From NCBI GenBank assembly GCA_008638375.1, contig CM018052.1, positions 31,752,239 to 31,816,238 of the forward strand: 64,000 nt of DNA, written 5' to 3'. The DNA comes from Nyssa sinensis (lineage: Eukaryota; Streptophyta; Magnoliopsida; Cornales; Nyssaceae). Positions 1 to 11,406 of the stretch are shown piece after piece. The first letter of the stretch is position 1, and each line of letters starts with the position of its first letter. Below the pieces are notes generated by a model, which had not been told where the DNA came from, ran no database searches, and worked only from the letters and a program-made list of their open reading frames with translations. The position numbers and the translations under genes were made by a program.

Positions 1-1
1 T

Positions 2-2577
2 GTTAATTATGATACTTTACGTAGATTAATTAACTTAGAGTTTTTGCCTAAATTTGATATTAATCCTAATCACAAATGTAAAACTTGTGTGGAATCTAAA
101 TTGACAAGATTACCCTTCCATTCTGTTGGAAGAAGTACTGAACCTCTAGATTTAATTCATAGTGATATCTGTGACTTAAAGTTTGTGCAAACTTGAGGAG
201 GAAAAAAGTATTTTGTTACTTTTATTGATGATTGCACTAGATACTGTTATGTGTATTTGCTAAGAAGCAAAGATGAGGTTATAGAAATGTTCAAACATTA
301 CAAGAATGAAGTTGAGAATCAACTTAGCAAAAAGATCAAGGCAATAAGAAGTGATAGAGGTGGTGAATATGAATCACCTTTTGCGGAGTTCTGTTTAGAA
401 CATGGAATCATTCACCAAACTACCGCTCCTTATTCACCTCAATCTAATGGTATTGCTAAACGCAAAAACCGAACATTAAAAGAGATGATGAATGCTATGT
501 TGTTAAGTTCTGGTTCACCCCAGAATTTGTGGGGGGAAGCTTTGCTTTCCGCTAATTATATTCTCAACAAAGTACCTCATAAGAAAACTGATAAAACACC
601 TTATGAATTATGGAAAGGTCATAGACCTTGCTATAAATACTTAAGAGTGTGGGGGTGTCTAGCTAAAGTGGCAGTTCCTAAACCTAAAAAGGTTAAGATA
701 GGACCAAAAACCATTGATTGTGTATTCATTGGTTATGCAAATAATAGTAGTGCATATCGATTTCTTGTGCATAAATCTGAGATTCCTGATGTGCATGTTA
801 ATACAATTATTGAGTCAAGGGATGCTTCATTTTTTGAAAATGTATTTCCTTATAATATGACACATGGATCAAGTTTACAGAAAAGACCTCTAGAAGCTAC
901 AGTTAGTAATAATCATGAAAGTATAGAGAAAAAGTCTATAATTGATGAACCTAGACGTAGCAAGAGAGCAAAGAAATCAACATCCTTTGGACCTGATTCT
1001 CTAACATATTTGTTGGAAAATGATCCTCAAACGTTCAAGGAAGCAAGGTCCTCTCCCGAAGCTTCATATTGGAAAGAAGCAATCAATAGTGAAATTGAAT
1101 TCATCATGCAAAATCATACGTGGGAATTAGTGGATCTTCCACCTGGTTCCAAACCATTAGGGTCCAAATGGATCTTTAAAAAAAAGATGAAAGCTGATAG
1201 GTCAATAGAGAAATATAAAGCAAGACTTATGGTCAAAGGCTATAAGCAAAGGGAAGGATTAGATTATTTCGATACTTACTCACCAGTTACTAGAATCACA
1301 TCCATTCGGATGTTGATTATGATAGCAGCTTTAAATGGATTAGAAATACATCAAATGGATGTGAAAACTGCTTTCTTAAATGGTGAGTTAGATGAAGAAA
1401 TATATATGGAACAACCCGAAAGGTTTATTGCTTTTGGACAAGAAAGGAAAGTATGCAAGCTTGTCAAATCCCTCTATGGATTAAAGCAAGCACCAAAACA
1501 ATGGTATGAGAAATTTGACAATGTAATGATGTCAAATAGATTCAAGATCAATGAGTGTGACAAATGTGTATATGTCAAAACCACTCAAAAAGGATACGTC
1601 ATCTTATGTCTTTACGTTGATGATATGCTAATTTTAGGTAGCACCATTGATATGATAAATGCTACAAAACAAATGTTATCCAATAGATTTGATATGAAAG
1701 ACTTAGGTGTCACAGACACTATTTTAGGAATGAAGATTTCTAGAATGTCTGATGGACTTGTGTTATCTCAATCTCATTACATTGAAACATTACTTGATAA
1801 GTTCAAGAAATATAACATAAATCCTATAAAAACACCAGTGGATGTAAGTCTTCATCTTGCTAAAAATATTGGAGAAAGAATATCTCAATTAGAGTACTCT
1901 CGTATAATAGGCAGCTTAATGTATGTCATGAACTGCACTCGACCTGATTAGCATATTCAGTGAGTAAGCTTAGTCGATTTACGAGTAATCCAGGAAACAA
2001 TCACTGGAAAGCAATAATAAGACTTTTGAGATATTTAAAATATACCCAAAATTATGGACTGCACTACACGAGATATCCAGCTGTACTTAAAGGGTATAGT
2101 GATGCTAATTGGATATCTGATTCAAAAGGCACCAAATCCACAAGTGGATATGTTTTTATTCTAGGAAGTGCAGCCGTGTCTTGGAAATCCTCCAAACAAA
2201 CATGTATTGCTAGATCTAAAATGGAATCTGAATTCATTGTTTTAGATAAAGCTGGAGAAGAAGCAGAATGACTTCATAATTTCTTAGAGGATATTCCAAA
2301 TTGGTCAAGACCAATGCCTGCTATTTGTATATATTGTGATAGTCAATCGACAATTGGAAGGGCACAGAGTCATATGTATAACGGTAAGTCACAACACATA
2401 CGTCGAAGACATAATACCTTTAGACAATTGCTCTCGAATGGAATTATCACCATTGACTATGTAAGGTCAAAAGATAATATTGCGGATCCACTTACAAAAG
2501 GCCTAACACGAGAGCAAGTGAAAAGTTCATCAAAGGGAATGGGTTTAAAGCCTATGTCTAAACAAGAGTTGTCATAG
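2..2577 (+). pseudogene. Copia pol: integrase, RT, RNase H (broken)
   Basis: This would encode the integrase, reverse transcriptase and RNase H of the Copia element. Seen in order: the second half of the integrase zinc motif (CKTC, about 95-106); the first core Asp (HSDIC, about 160); the second core Asp (RSDRGGEY, about 350); the RT tip YVDDM (about 1612); and RNase H acidic residues (YSDANW about 2095, YCDSQS about 2333). Breaks: TGA at 194-196, where relatives have Arg, so a CGA to TGA transition is likely; a 1-nt loss near 1947-1950 moving the frame; TGA at 2269-2271, where Trp is expected. The third integrase acidic residue, normally Glu before the RKN motif, reads Lys (GIAKRKN, about 455). 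The protein cannot be functional. Confidence 0.92.
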
Positions 2578-3141
2578 TGGCAACCCAACCTAGTTGACTA
2601 GAGATCCCAAGATCTAGGTTCAAAGGGCCAACCGAACTATGAAACAACTCAGTACACACTGAAGAGATATTTACTCCTAACCATTCCTATGATGAGACAG
2701 TGCACATCTGCCGCGAGAACCAAGGATAAGTTACGCTTTTAATGATCTCTATATCTTGGAAAGATATCCAAGTAGGGTATTGCAGGATACTCTTCATAGA
2801 AATCACCTATGTGAGTAAGAAGGGGCCGCTTTTATGAGAATTTGAAAGGCTGAATTCTCTAAAACACTCACAGAACCAAGCGGTGTTCAAGGCCAAAATG
2901 AACACAAACGTGAGAACCAACTATGTCTGAAAGGGTACTGTGTGATTTCTATTGTCTTGGTTTACACAAACGACTGACAGTTCAAAGACCTCATGTCTAC
3001 TAATTAGCTAAGTAAATCCGATAATTGTTCACTAGGGCAAGTTCAAAGCAGTAGGCTACTTAACCCAATGCAGTGACCTTTTCACTATACTCGAACTAGT
3101 GTCTGCATATCATTTGCATTACTTTCAGTCAATTTCATTCA
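2578..3141 (+). other. Copia 3' untranslated region
   Basis: Non-coding spacer between the last pol stop and the polypurine tract. No reading frame of note and no host gene similarity seen. Confidence 0.6.
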
Positions 3142-3151
3142 TGTGGGGGAT
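3142..3151 (+). other. Polypurine tract
   Basis: TGTGGGGGAT directly before the LTR start TGTTGGAAA at 3152. This is the usual plus-strand primer position of a Copia element. Confidence 0.8.
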
Positions 3152-3644
3152 TGTTGGAAAATAATTAACTTTGAGCTAAAATTAAAGTGGGTCCCACAAA
3201 TTAATTTTAGTGGGTCCACATGGGAATGTGTTCTCCTCTATGAGGAGATGAAGATTAAATATTGGGTTGCTCAAAACCATTAAGGGGTAAATAAGAAATT
3301 GCCTCCAAACATCACCACTTGGGAATGGTAACAAAAACTTAAAGCTTGTGCAAAAAGCTTGTGTCCCACATAGGATGGGTTCAAGGCTTTTTATTAGTAT
3401 ATATACACCTACCTTGGAGTGGGGTTTGGGCCTCAAGGGGCACCCCAGTTTTGTGGAAGAGGGAGGACCTAAGCAAATGCTTGGACCACCACACACGCAA
3501 ACGCGCGCCGCTGTCGCCGCCCCGCCCTGCACCGAACCGGGTGGGGCTCGGATTTTGGGTTCTGGGCCTGGGCCTGGGCTTGGGCTTGGGCTTGCTGTGT
3601 ATATATCTTTTTTGAGAAAGTTTATTTAAAATTTTTCAACCAGA

Positions 3645-3810
3645 AAACGCAGTCGTTTTAAACTTGCGTTTAAGTTACCATTCGGATTCCGAAACGCTGT
3701 CGTTTTGCATCATGCGTATGATTACCGTTGGGAGTCCAATACGCAGTCGTTTTGCGACATGCGTACAGTTACCGTTAGGAGTCCTAAACGCCGTCGTTTT
3801 GCGATGGCGT
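3645..3810 (+). repeat. 47-bp tandem repeat in LTR
   Basis: Four diverged units whose core ACGCnGTCGTTTT begins at 3647, 3694, 3741 and 3788, an exact 47-bp period; the last unit is partial. Each unit also carries GCGT and GTTACC-type words. It lies ~100-260 bp upstream of the LTR TATA box, where enhancer repeats are usual in LTRs. Confidence 0.85.
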
Positions 3811-3904
3811 TGGTTTGACTGAACAGTCATCTTTCCTGTGTCTGTTCGCCATGAACAGACACAACCGAACCTTCATGACTGTACCAAACAGTCATGAAGA
3901 AGCC

Positions 3905-3912
3905 TATAAATA
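3905..3912 (+). promoter_or_regulatory. LTR TATA box
   Basis: TATAAATA lies downstream of the 47-bp array. If used from this 3' LTR, transcription would run into the F-box fragment starting at 4334. Confidence 0.55.
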
Positions 3913-4268
3913 CCAGACCTTCATTGCATTTCATTTAATCCGATTTATTGCATTCTCTCTCTCTCTCTGCATAGTCTGTATAAGTCTAGTTCGAGTGCTA
4001 CCATTGTTGTGTTCGTAGGATTCTAAAGATAGAAGTGCTACTTCTTTATAATCGAAATCCATTCTATCTTGGAAGACGATTGCTCATCACCTTGAGCACC
4101 GAGAGGGAGCAAATTCGTCTTAAGGAAATTGTGAATTTCACAAGGCTCGGATTTACATTCTGTTCAATTCCAAATACAGTGAGTTTCTGTTCAAATTCAA
4201 TACAGTATTTCTATTCTGTTTTGATTATTATAACAGTGTTTATTTATTCTGTTTAATTCCTTGTAACA

Positions 4269-4307
<39 letters not shown>
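4269..4307. repeat. (AT)n microsatellite
   Basis: Nearly pure TA dinucleotide run at the 3' end of the LTR. Confidence 0.9.
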
Positions 4308-4309
<2 letters not shown>

Positions 4310-4333
4310 GTATATTTTAGGCATAACACTAAT

Positions 4334-6160
4334 ATTAGGAAGTTTTCTCTGATTTCGCGTATGGACGTCAGTTTGCCCCAAATGTTAGTCTCTGGGTTGG
4401 AGTCGCTATGCAGAAGAATGTGGAGGAGCTGGAGTTAAATTTGCATAATCGATGCTCTAGTTATCGATATATATATTGCCTCAATATGTCTATGCCAATT
4501 CCTTTTTAGTAAAATTGAATTTGGCCAAGTGCAAGATCATGCCGTGCGGGGTAGTTAGTTGGAAATCGCGCAGGGCTTTGACAATCAAGTGCCAGATTGC
4601 AATTGAAATGATATTATCGGGGAGTCTTATATTGGAGTTTCTAGAATTGTGCAGATGTTTTCTCAAAGTTTGAAGAAGTTGTTGGTATGGGACTGTAACT
4701 CCGTGTTGGAAATTTCAGCTCCTAATGTTTCATCACTGGAAATAGGGGAATATTTGAGAAAGAAGATTCTACTGGTGAACGTCTCATCTTTGAGTGATGC
4801 TAAGCTCGACTTTGACCCACTAAATCTTATAAAGTCTGGGAAATTTAATCAGTAATTCAAGAATAGTAAATGTTTTTCCGGAGTTTTATGTTTGACTATC
4901 ACGAAACAACCGCTTGTGTTGTTCTGCCAACTGTTATTAATGAGGTCCCATACATATTTTGAGCCTAAAAAAACATTTGATGGCACAATACCCACATTCA
5001 TAGTGCAAGCACAAACTTTAGAAGTGTAACTCTTTTGGAAGACTTACACAAACCAAATATCTCTTCTCCTTGCCAAGAATAATCTTGTTTGTATTTTCTG
5101 AAACTCTTCTAGATACAGTAGTTTGCTTTCCTCATGTACCTATAATGAGTAGCTAATTATAGTTTTAGATTTGAACATAGTTGCAATAACTCAAGTGAGT
5201 TTCTCAATTTCCAAAAATTTAATATTCCTTCCATGTAGGATATATTGACCGTTTGAAAGTAACACGAATGTTAATCCTATGATAGGCTTTCCCAAAACTT
5301 TGTAATACTTGGAAAAAAAGGTTTGTTTGTAATGTTTGATTCATAGAGATTAGTAATTAATTTCTTTTTTCCTCTTTTACTCTGATTGGCCAAGGTTCAA
5401 TCAAAATTAAAGGTGAAAGGTTTAGCATCTCCACTATCAGAGCGCAAATGTTTGATACTACTCATGAATGTGACCTTCTTGGGATAGCAAGCCTGCTACA
5501 AAGTTTCCCTAATCTAGAGACGTTAGTCATAGATGTGGCCTACCCTCACTACTTTGAGGTGTGTTCTTCCAAAGTAATTTCCTCATTTCTTTCGTTTTAC
5601 ATCCATTTTGAGTTGTGTTCAGAACGAATTATAACGATTAATGGCTTCTCATCAATATGTTTCATCTTATTTGATAATTACTCTGTTGACATGATCCTAG
5701 TGTAAGCTGAGTACCTTTATTGTGAGAATTTTCTTTTGATGTAATGCTCTTGTGTTATTTTCACCCTCAAAAATTGAATTATGAAGGCATTACATCGAGC
5801 ATTTAAAGTCATTCTTTCTTGAAGTTGCTTTCAGCGGCTCCTTTATATTTGCCCAAGTGCATTATAGTCTATAATTGTAATTAAATTTATGCCCAATCGA
5901 ATTAATCTATTTTTTAGTTTCGACACACTTCCCCAACTCTACAATCTCAAAGGAGAACTAAATGACTCTGGTTTGTCAAATGTTTGGTCCTGCATCTTAA
6001 ACCGGTTGAAATCTCTAGTTTTGGGGGAGGGGGCTTTGAATTTGAACTTTTGTTTGTACACATTTATTTACTATGAATACATGGTATGAATTTTTTGGCA
6101 TAAAATTAACTGAGATCAAATATCAGATATCCATTACTAATACATGTTTATTTTTTTGCA
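4334..6160 (+). pseudogene. F-box/FBD/LRR gene, copy 1 (5'-truncated)
   Basis: Remnant of an F-box/FBD/LRR gene, a family that recruits targets to SCF ubiquitin ligases. The F-box itself is lost at the Copia insertion. Remaining: end of exon 1 (4334 to about 4840; visible words APNVSLW, KNVEELELNL, GVVSWKS, EISAPNVS); a ~500-bp deletion; intron sequence to 5394; exon 2 (5395-5558, after CCAAG, before GTGTGTTC); a later exon with an FBD-like start (about 5926-6010). Exon 2 is 164 nt where the same exon is 174 nt in the copies at 28692 and 59984: ten bases (AAGAAATGTG) are missing, shifting the frame. Exon 1 also has small indels. A neighbouring kinase pseudogene lies tail to tail downstream, as in copy B. 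Confidence 0.8.
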
Positions 6161-6288
6161 GACAAATATTTAGAACAGTGTCACCTCTACTAAATATTTA
6201 ACCAGAATTTGGACGGGAAAAATCAGATGTAAAGTAAGAAGCAGAAGGGCTTTAATTTGATGAACAAGAATCATTGTTCATTTTCATT

Positions 6289-6648
6289 TTATGATGAAGA
6301 AGAGGCAATTTGTATCTTGTACTTAGCCATGATTGGAGTGGTATCCTTGTACCAGAGCGAGTTAGTTCCCAGCTCAATTGTTGAGTAGTCTGAACTGTTG
6401 CCGTTATTACTTGGTGGCTTCGGTACATTTAGTCCTACTGAAAACATATAGTTGAATGGCTTAGGAGGTGCCATAATCTCCACCTCTCCCTCCAACATCT
6501 TTACCACTACACTCATCGGCGGCCGAGCCTCGGGTGCATTTTGAACACACCCCAAAGCAACCATGCACATTCTTTCTGCTTTCACTCTGTCCTTCTCTTC
6601 AATTCCACAAGACAATGTCATGGCTTCCAACTCACCCTTCTCATACTC
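6289..6648 (-). pseudogene. LRK10-like kinase A, C-terminal part
   Basis: C-terminal end of a receptor-like Ser/Thr kinase similar to rust-resistance LRK10-like proteins. Visible: the last kinase subdomain (DRVKAERMCMVAL, RPPMSVVVKMLEG) and a tail ending at the stop at 6289. The gene is split at 6649 by a Copia element; the rest resumes at 11412 on the same strand, one of the two TACTC copies being host sequence. The complete junction is seen in kinase copy B at about 29955. WCVQD of copy B reads GCVQN here. It is part of a pseudogene. Confidence 0.85.
6644..6648. other. Target-site duplication TACTC (left)
   Basis: TACTC precedes the 5' LTR and recurs at 11407-11411 after the 3' LTR. The uninterrupted kinase copy near 29953 has TACTC once. 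Confidence 0.95.
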
Positions 6649-6885
6649 TATCAGAATCATACGGATCACATTCTCTTTGTAACAAATCTGTAACAAATTC
6701 AGATTAGGATTAGACAAGCTCAGATTAGGATTAGCTAAGATTTTCCCTTCATATTTTCTGTTATCAGTTTATCTTATTCCTGCATATTTGAATTTCAAAT
6801 ATCTCATCGGCTACACATATATATTGGCATGTAATTCACACAAAAGCTAAATGAGAACTTCTTCTACCTCTTTCAATATTTGTCA
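6649..6885 (+). repeat. 5' LTR of second Copia
   Basis: 237 bp, TATCAG...TTGTCA. It differs from the 3' LTR at three visible sites (CATCGG/CATCCG, CACATA/CATATA, ACCTC/ACATC). It contains two close copies of CAGATTAGGATTAG. Confidence 0.95.
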
Positions 6886-6897
6886 TGGTATCAGAGC
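6886..6897 (+). other. Primer-binding site
   Basis: TGGTATCAGAGC immediately follows the 5' LTR; it matches the 3' end of initiator methionine tRNA, the standard Copia primer. Confidence 0.92.
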
Positions 6898-6914
6898 ATC
6901 AATTCGTAACATAG

Positions 6915-7937
6915 ATGGCCTCTCTCTCCAGTAACCTCATTGACAATGCCTCCAGCCCATACTTCCTGCACCATAGTGATAGTCCTGGTGCTGTCCTGGT
7001 TTCCCAACCCTTAACTGGCGACAATTATTCAACCTGGAGCCGATCTATGTCCATGGCTCTCAGTGCTAAGAACAAATTGGGCTTCATTGATGGCTCTATT
7101 TCCCGTCCCTCTCAACAGACTGATAAATTATTTGATGCATGGTCTCGCTGCAACAACATGGTCCTCTCATGGATATTAAACTCTGTATCTAAAAATCTTG
7201 CTGCCAGCATTATTTTCATTGACACAGTTGCCGCCGTGTGGAAAGATCTTAAGGAACGCTTCTCTCAAAGCAATGCACCTCGCATATTTCAACTCCAACA
7301 AGCCATTTCTTCTCTCTCCCAAAACCAACAATCTGTCAGCCATTACTTTACACAACTCAAAGGGCTTTGGGATGAACTTAACAACTTTCGGCCTCTACCC
7401 GCCTGTACCTGTGGTGCCTCCAAAACTCTTCTCAAATATCAACAACAGGAGCAAGTAATGTATTTTCTAATGGGACTCAATGAATCATATTCCTCGGTTC
7501 GTGGCCAGGTCCTTCTGATGGACCCTCTCCCACCCATCAACAAAGTTTTTTCACTTATACTCCAAGAAGAACGCCAACGTGAAGTGGCTTCCATCACCCA
7601 CCCTGCTATGGAACCAGCTGCCCTACTCAGCCACCAAACTCCACATCCTCCTCGCAATGATGGCAAACGAGGTCCTCCCCCATTCAAACGTGAGCGTCCC
7701 TTCTGCAATCACTGTCATATTCATGGCCACACAACTGCTCGTTGCTACAAGCTTCATGGCTATCCTCCTGGCCATCGACTTCACCAACCCCCATCGGCCA
7801 ATCAGGTTTCTGGCACTGATATTCCCACTGCCACACCTCAACTTCCTTTTACTAAGGAACAATGTGAGCAACTGCTTGGACTTCTCAATATTTCATCTTC
7901 ACAGCCTATGGCCAACCATGTCAATGCAGGTAGTTGA
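6915..7937 (+). CDS. gag: Copia gag polyprotein part
   Basis: Encodes the capsid/nucleocapsid protein that packages element RNA. The 340-residue frame begins ATGGCC shortly after the primer site. The N-terminal half matches the Copia gag domain (LTGDNYSTWSRSM near residue 35; SQSNAPRIFQLQQ near 115). A CCHC zinc knuckle (CNHCHIHGHTTARC) lies near residue 265. The frame ends at TGA 7935-7937, but protease continues in the same frame right after it, so the stop probably broke a single gag-pol frame. Whether this gag is still made is unknown. Confidence 0.9.
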   Translation: MASLSSNLIDNASSPYFLHHSDSPGAVLVSQPLTGDNYSTWSRSMSMALSAKNKLGFIDGSISRPSQQTDKLFDAWSRCNNMVLSWILNSVSKNLAASIIFIDTVAAVWKDLKERFSQSNAPRIFQLQQAISSLSQNQQSVSHYFTQLKGLWDELNNFRPLPACTCGASKTLLKYQQQEQVMYFLMGLNESYSSVRGQVLLMDPLPPINKVFSLILQEERQREVASITHPAMEPAALLSHQTPHPPRNDGKRGPPPFKRERPFCNHCHIHGHTTARCYKLHGYPPGHRLHQPPSANQVSGTDIPTATPQLPFTKEQCEQLLGLLNISSSQPMANHVNAGS

Positions 7938-10900
7938 CAATCCTCCACCAACCTCTCAGGTACTTTCCATTGCCTCTCTGTATCTAGTTCGCTTCATCCT
8001 TGGATCCTTGACACAGGAGCGACTGACCATATGGTCACTTCTCTCTCCTCACTCACAGCCATTACTTCTTCCATATCTCGTCCAGTTCATCTCCCGAATG
8101 GCACATCTGTCACGGCTTCTCATATTGGCGCCGTATCTCTCTCCCCTTCTATGCTTCTCACTGATGTCCTTTACGTTCCATCTTTTACATTCAATTTAAT
8201 TTCAGCAAGTAAACTCGTCTCCACCAATTCCTGTTGTCTAATTTTTATCTCTGACTTTTGTTTTATCCAGGACCAGCTGTCATAGAAGACGATTGGTTTG
8301 GCTAAACGGACAAATGGCCTCTACTATTTGCTGCCTTCCCCTCCTTCCCGCGCACACTCGGCTTCAACTTTAGCATCTTCCTCCACTTTATGGCATAGAC
8401 GTTTAGGACATCTCTCTTTTTCTCGGTTATCTTGTTTGAATAATGATGTAATCAATTTTTCAATTTCAAAAAATGAACATTGTAATGTTTGCCCCTTAGC
8501 AAAACAAAAACGCGTCCCTTTTCCCATTAGTCAAATTTCCACATCTTCTCCCTTTGACATGCTACATTGTGACATATGGGGACCAATGCCCCTTGCCTCT
8601 CATGATGGTTCAAAATATTTTTTAACCATCATGGATGATTTCACGCGCTGCACATGGGTTTATTTAATGAATCATAAATCCCAAACTCGCCCTCTCTTGT
8701 CCTCTTTCCTTCCTCATTGAAACCCAGTTTTCTTCAAAAGTTAAAATTCTACGTAATGATAATGGTTTGGAATTTAATATGCAATCTCTCTATGCTGCCA
8801 ATGGAACTATTCACCAACGTAGTTGCATTGCCACACCTCAACAAAATGGCGTAGTCGAACGTAAACACCAACATCTACTCAATGTTGCTCGTGCCCTTCG
8901 GTTCCAATCAAATTTACCTATCCAATATTGGGGTGATTGCATTCTCACAGCAACATACCTTATCAACCGCGTTCCCACACCTCTCCTCTCCGGTCGTTCC
9001 CCATATAAAGTCCTCTTTAAATCCAAACCAAGCTACACCCATCTTCGCATTTTTGGTTGCCTTTGCTATGCCTCCACCATCATCACTCACCGATCAAAAT
9101 TTGACCCTCGTGCCCGCGCTTGTGTTTTCCTTGGTTATCCATTTGCTACCAAGGGATACAAAGTTCTTGACTTACAAACAAAACAAACCTTCATCTCAAG
9201 AGATGTCACTTTTCATGAATGTATATTTCCCTTTGCCTCAAAACCCACCATTTCGTACCCACCTCAACCTGAGAGTCATCCTGTTTTACCATCACCAATT
9301 GTTCCAACCGATATCCCGACATCTTCTCTACCACATTCACATGATTCACCCTCCATCACTAATTTCGTCCCTCTTAGTTCTCCACCTCCGCATGACTCAC
9401 CTTCAATCACTGATTCTGTCACTCGTAGTTCTTCACGCACCCGTCATCCTCCAAGCTACCTACAAGACTATCATTGCAAATTGGCCCTGTCGTCGCACCA
9501 AACCAACGTCTCCAATCAGCATGGTTTTCCACAATCAGGTACTCCTTATTCTCTTTCTTCTTTTATTTCATATGATAATTTGTCCCCCTCTTACCGTCAT
9601 TTTTCAATTGCTCTTTCTTGCCACACCGAACCCACATCTTACCGTGAGGCTGTGAAACACCAACACTGGCGTGATGCCATGGCTACCGAGATTAAAGCAT
9701 TGGAAGCCAATCACACTTGGACTCTCACTTCCTTACCACCTCACAAAAGGGCTATTGGTTGCAAATGGGTATACCGAATCAAGCACAAATCTGATGGCAG
9801 TATTGAACGATACAAAGCTAGATTAGTGGCTAAAGGTTATACACAACAGAGGGCCTCGATTACCAAGAGACTTTTTCACCAGTTGCCAAACTGGTCACTG
9901 TTCGATGTTTGCTTGCAGTTGCTGCCTCGCAAAATTGGCACATTCGCCAACTTGACGTCAATAACGCCTTCCTTCATGGTGATCTCCATGAAGAGGTCTA
10001 CATGACTCTTCCTCCCGGATTTACTCAACAGGGGGAGCATTCAGTTTGTCGCCTCAACAAATCATTGTATGGCCTTAAACAGGCTTCTCGGCAATGGTTT
10101 TGCAAGTTCTCATCCGCATTGCTTGGTTGTGGCTTTATTCAGTCCAAATCCGACTACTCTCTCTTCACTCAGCATCAAGGTTCCTCCTTCATAACTCTTC
10201 TTATATATGTTGATGACATAATTCTTGCAGGCAATAATCTTAACACCATTGAAGAGCTCACAACTCGGCTGAACACCCATTTCAAGCTCAAAGATCTTGG
10301 TCATTTAAAATTCTTTCTTGGTCTTGAGGTTGCACGATCAAAACATGGCATCTCTTTATGCCAACGCAAATATGCACTTGAGATACTTCAAGATTCTGGT
10401 TTTCTTGGTTGCCGTCCCTCCTCCTTTCCCATGGAGCAAAATTTAAAACTCAACCATTCCGATGGGCCACTCTTGGATGATCCTAGTATTTATCGTCGAC
10501 TCATTGGTCGACTTGTATACCTCACCATAACCCGTCCGGATATCACCTACTCAGTCCAAGTATTAAGCCAATACATGTCTACTCCGCGACAACCACACTT
10601 GGATGCCGCCTACCGTGTGCTTCGTTACATCAAAAGTTCACCAAGTCAAGGCGTATTTTTTCCTTCTCAATGCTCCATGCAATTACAAGCTTATTGTGAC
10701 TCCGATTGGGGTAGTTGCATGGACAACAGGCGTTCAGTTACAGGATATTGCATCCTGCTTGGCAACTCTCCAATCTCCTGGAAATCAAAGAAACAAAGCA
10801 CCGTCTCTCGATCATCGGCTGAAGCAGAATACCGCGCAATGGCTGTTACTACATGTGAAATTACTTGGCTTCTTTCTCTGTTGAAGGACTTAACTATCTC

Positions 10901-11162
10901 TCATCCTCAACCAGCAATAATGTATTGTGACAATCAAGCTGCACTACACATTGCCGCAAATCCAATCTTCCACGAACGCACAAAGCATATCGACATAGAT
11001 TGTCATGTGGTTTGCGAAAAACTCCAAAGTCGTTTGATCTCCACCGCAAAGATTCCCTCTTCACAAAACATTGGAGATCTCTTTACCAAACCACTCGGTG
11101 CAGCTCACCTATCGGGACTACTTTCCAAGTTGGGTACCTCAAATATTCACCACCCAACTTGA
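7938..11162 (+). pseudogene. pol: Copia pol: PR-IN-RT-RNase H (broken)
   Basis: Polyprotein supplying protease, integrase, RT and RNase H. Protease motif DTGATDH (about 8010-8030); integrase zinc motif (HRRLGH about 8390, CNVC about 8480); core Asp (HCDIWGP about 8570), Asp (RNDNG about 8757) and Glu (VVERKH about 8850) all present; RT YVDDI about 10208; RNase H words YCDSDW (about 10693), AEAEYRAM (about 10820) and YCDNQAA (about 10925). Breaks: TGA 7935-7937 before protease; TAG 8283-8285; a 1-nt shift near 8690-8715; a second near 9850-9860. The frame then stays open from 9909 to the stop at 11160-11162, just before the polypurine tract. Confidence 0.93.
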
Positions 11163-11169
11163 GGGGGAG
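11159..11169 (+). other. Polypurine tract
   Basis: TTGAGGGGGAG directly precedes the 3' LTR. Confidence 0.9.
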
Positions 11170-11406
11170 TATCAGAATCATACGGATCACATTCTCTTTG
11201 TAACAAATCTGTAACAAATTCAGATTAGGATTAGACAAGCTCAGATTAGGATTAGCTAAGATTTTCCCTTCATATTTTCTGTTATCAGTTTATCTTATTC
11301 CTGCATATTTGAATTTCAAATATCTCATCCGCTACATATATATATTGGCATGTAATTCACACAAAAGCTAAATGAGAACTTCTTCTACATCTTTCAATAT
11401 TTGTCA
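11170..11406 (+). repeat. 3' LTR of second Copia
   Basis: 237 bp, TATCAG...TTGTCA, then TACTC target duplication at 11407-11411. Confidence 0.95.

Larger units (their letters stand above)
1..4333 (+). mobile_element. Copia LTR retrotransposon, 5' part outside window
   Basis: The element enters the window inside the integrase and runs through reverse transcriptase, RNase H, a ~570-bp 3' untranslated stretch, a polypurine tract and a 3' LTR. It inserted in the first F-box copy: homology to that gene starts abruptly at about 4334. Protein features resemble TNT1-94-type (Tork-like) Copia elements. The 5' LTR, gag and protease lie outside the window, so neither LTR identity nor the target-site duplication can be read. 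The pol region is dead (two stops, one frameshift, one catalytic change). Confidence 0.9.
3152..4333 (+). repeat. 3' LTR of the first Copia element
   Basis: It starts TGTTGGAAA after the polypurine tract and ends where F-box homology begins. The exact end is uncertain (TAACA at about 4327 is one candidate) because the other LTR is outside the window. It contains a GGGCCT/GGGCTT microrepeat (3561-3596), a 47-bp tandem array (3645-3810), a TATA box (3905-3912), a CT run and a long AT run (4269-4307). Small frames inside it are not genes. Confidence 0.75.
6649..11406 (+). mobile_element. Copia retrotransposon, 4758 bp, complete ends
   Basis: Structurally complete Copia element inserted antisense in kinase A: 237-bp LTRs, methionine-tRNA-type primer site, gag, protease, integrase, RT, RNase H, polypurine tract and 5-bp target duplication TACTC. 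The LTRs differ at three of 237 positions by eye (98.7%), so it is fairly recent. Pol carries two stops and two frameshifts, so this copy is not autonomous. Both LTRs begin TATCAG and end TTGTCA, that is TA...CA instead of TG...CA. Short LTRs and gag type suggest the Ale/Retrofit (RE1-like) group; this is inference. Confidence 0.95.

Noticed and set aside
3182..3629. Overlapping small frames on both strands within the first Copia LTR
   Set aside because: They lie in LTR sequence, include a GGGCCT/GGGCTT microrepeat and resemble no known protein.
3152..4340. Target-site duplication for the first Copia element
   Set aside because: The left flank is outside the window, so it cannot be checked.
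7579..8199. 206-codon frame across the end of gag and the protease
   Set aside because: Shadow frame; the real gag and protease motifs are in the other frame.
8882..9655. 257-codon frame over the integrase C-terminus
   Set aside because: Shadow of the integrase frame 8767-10005, which holds the Glu of the catalytic triad.
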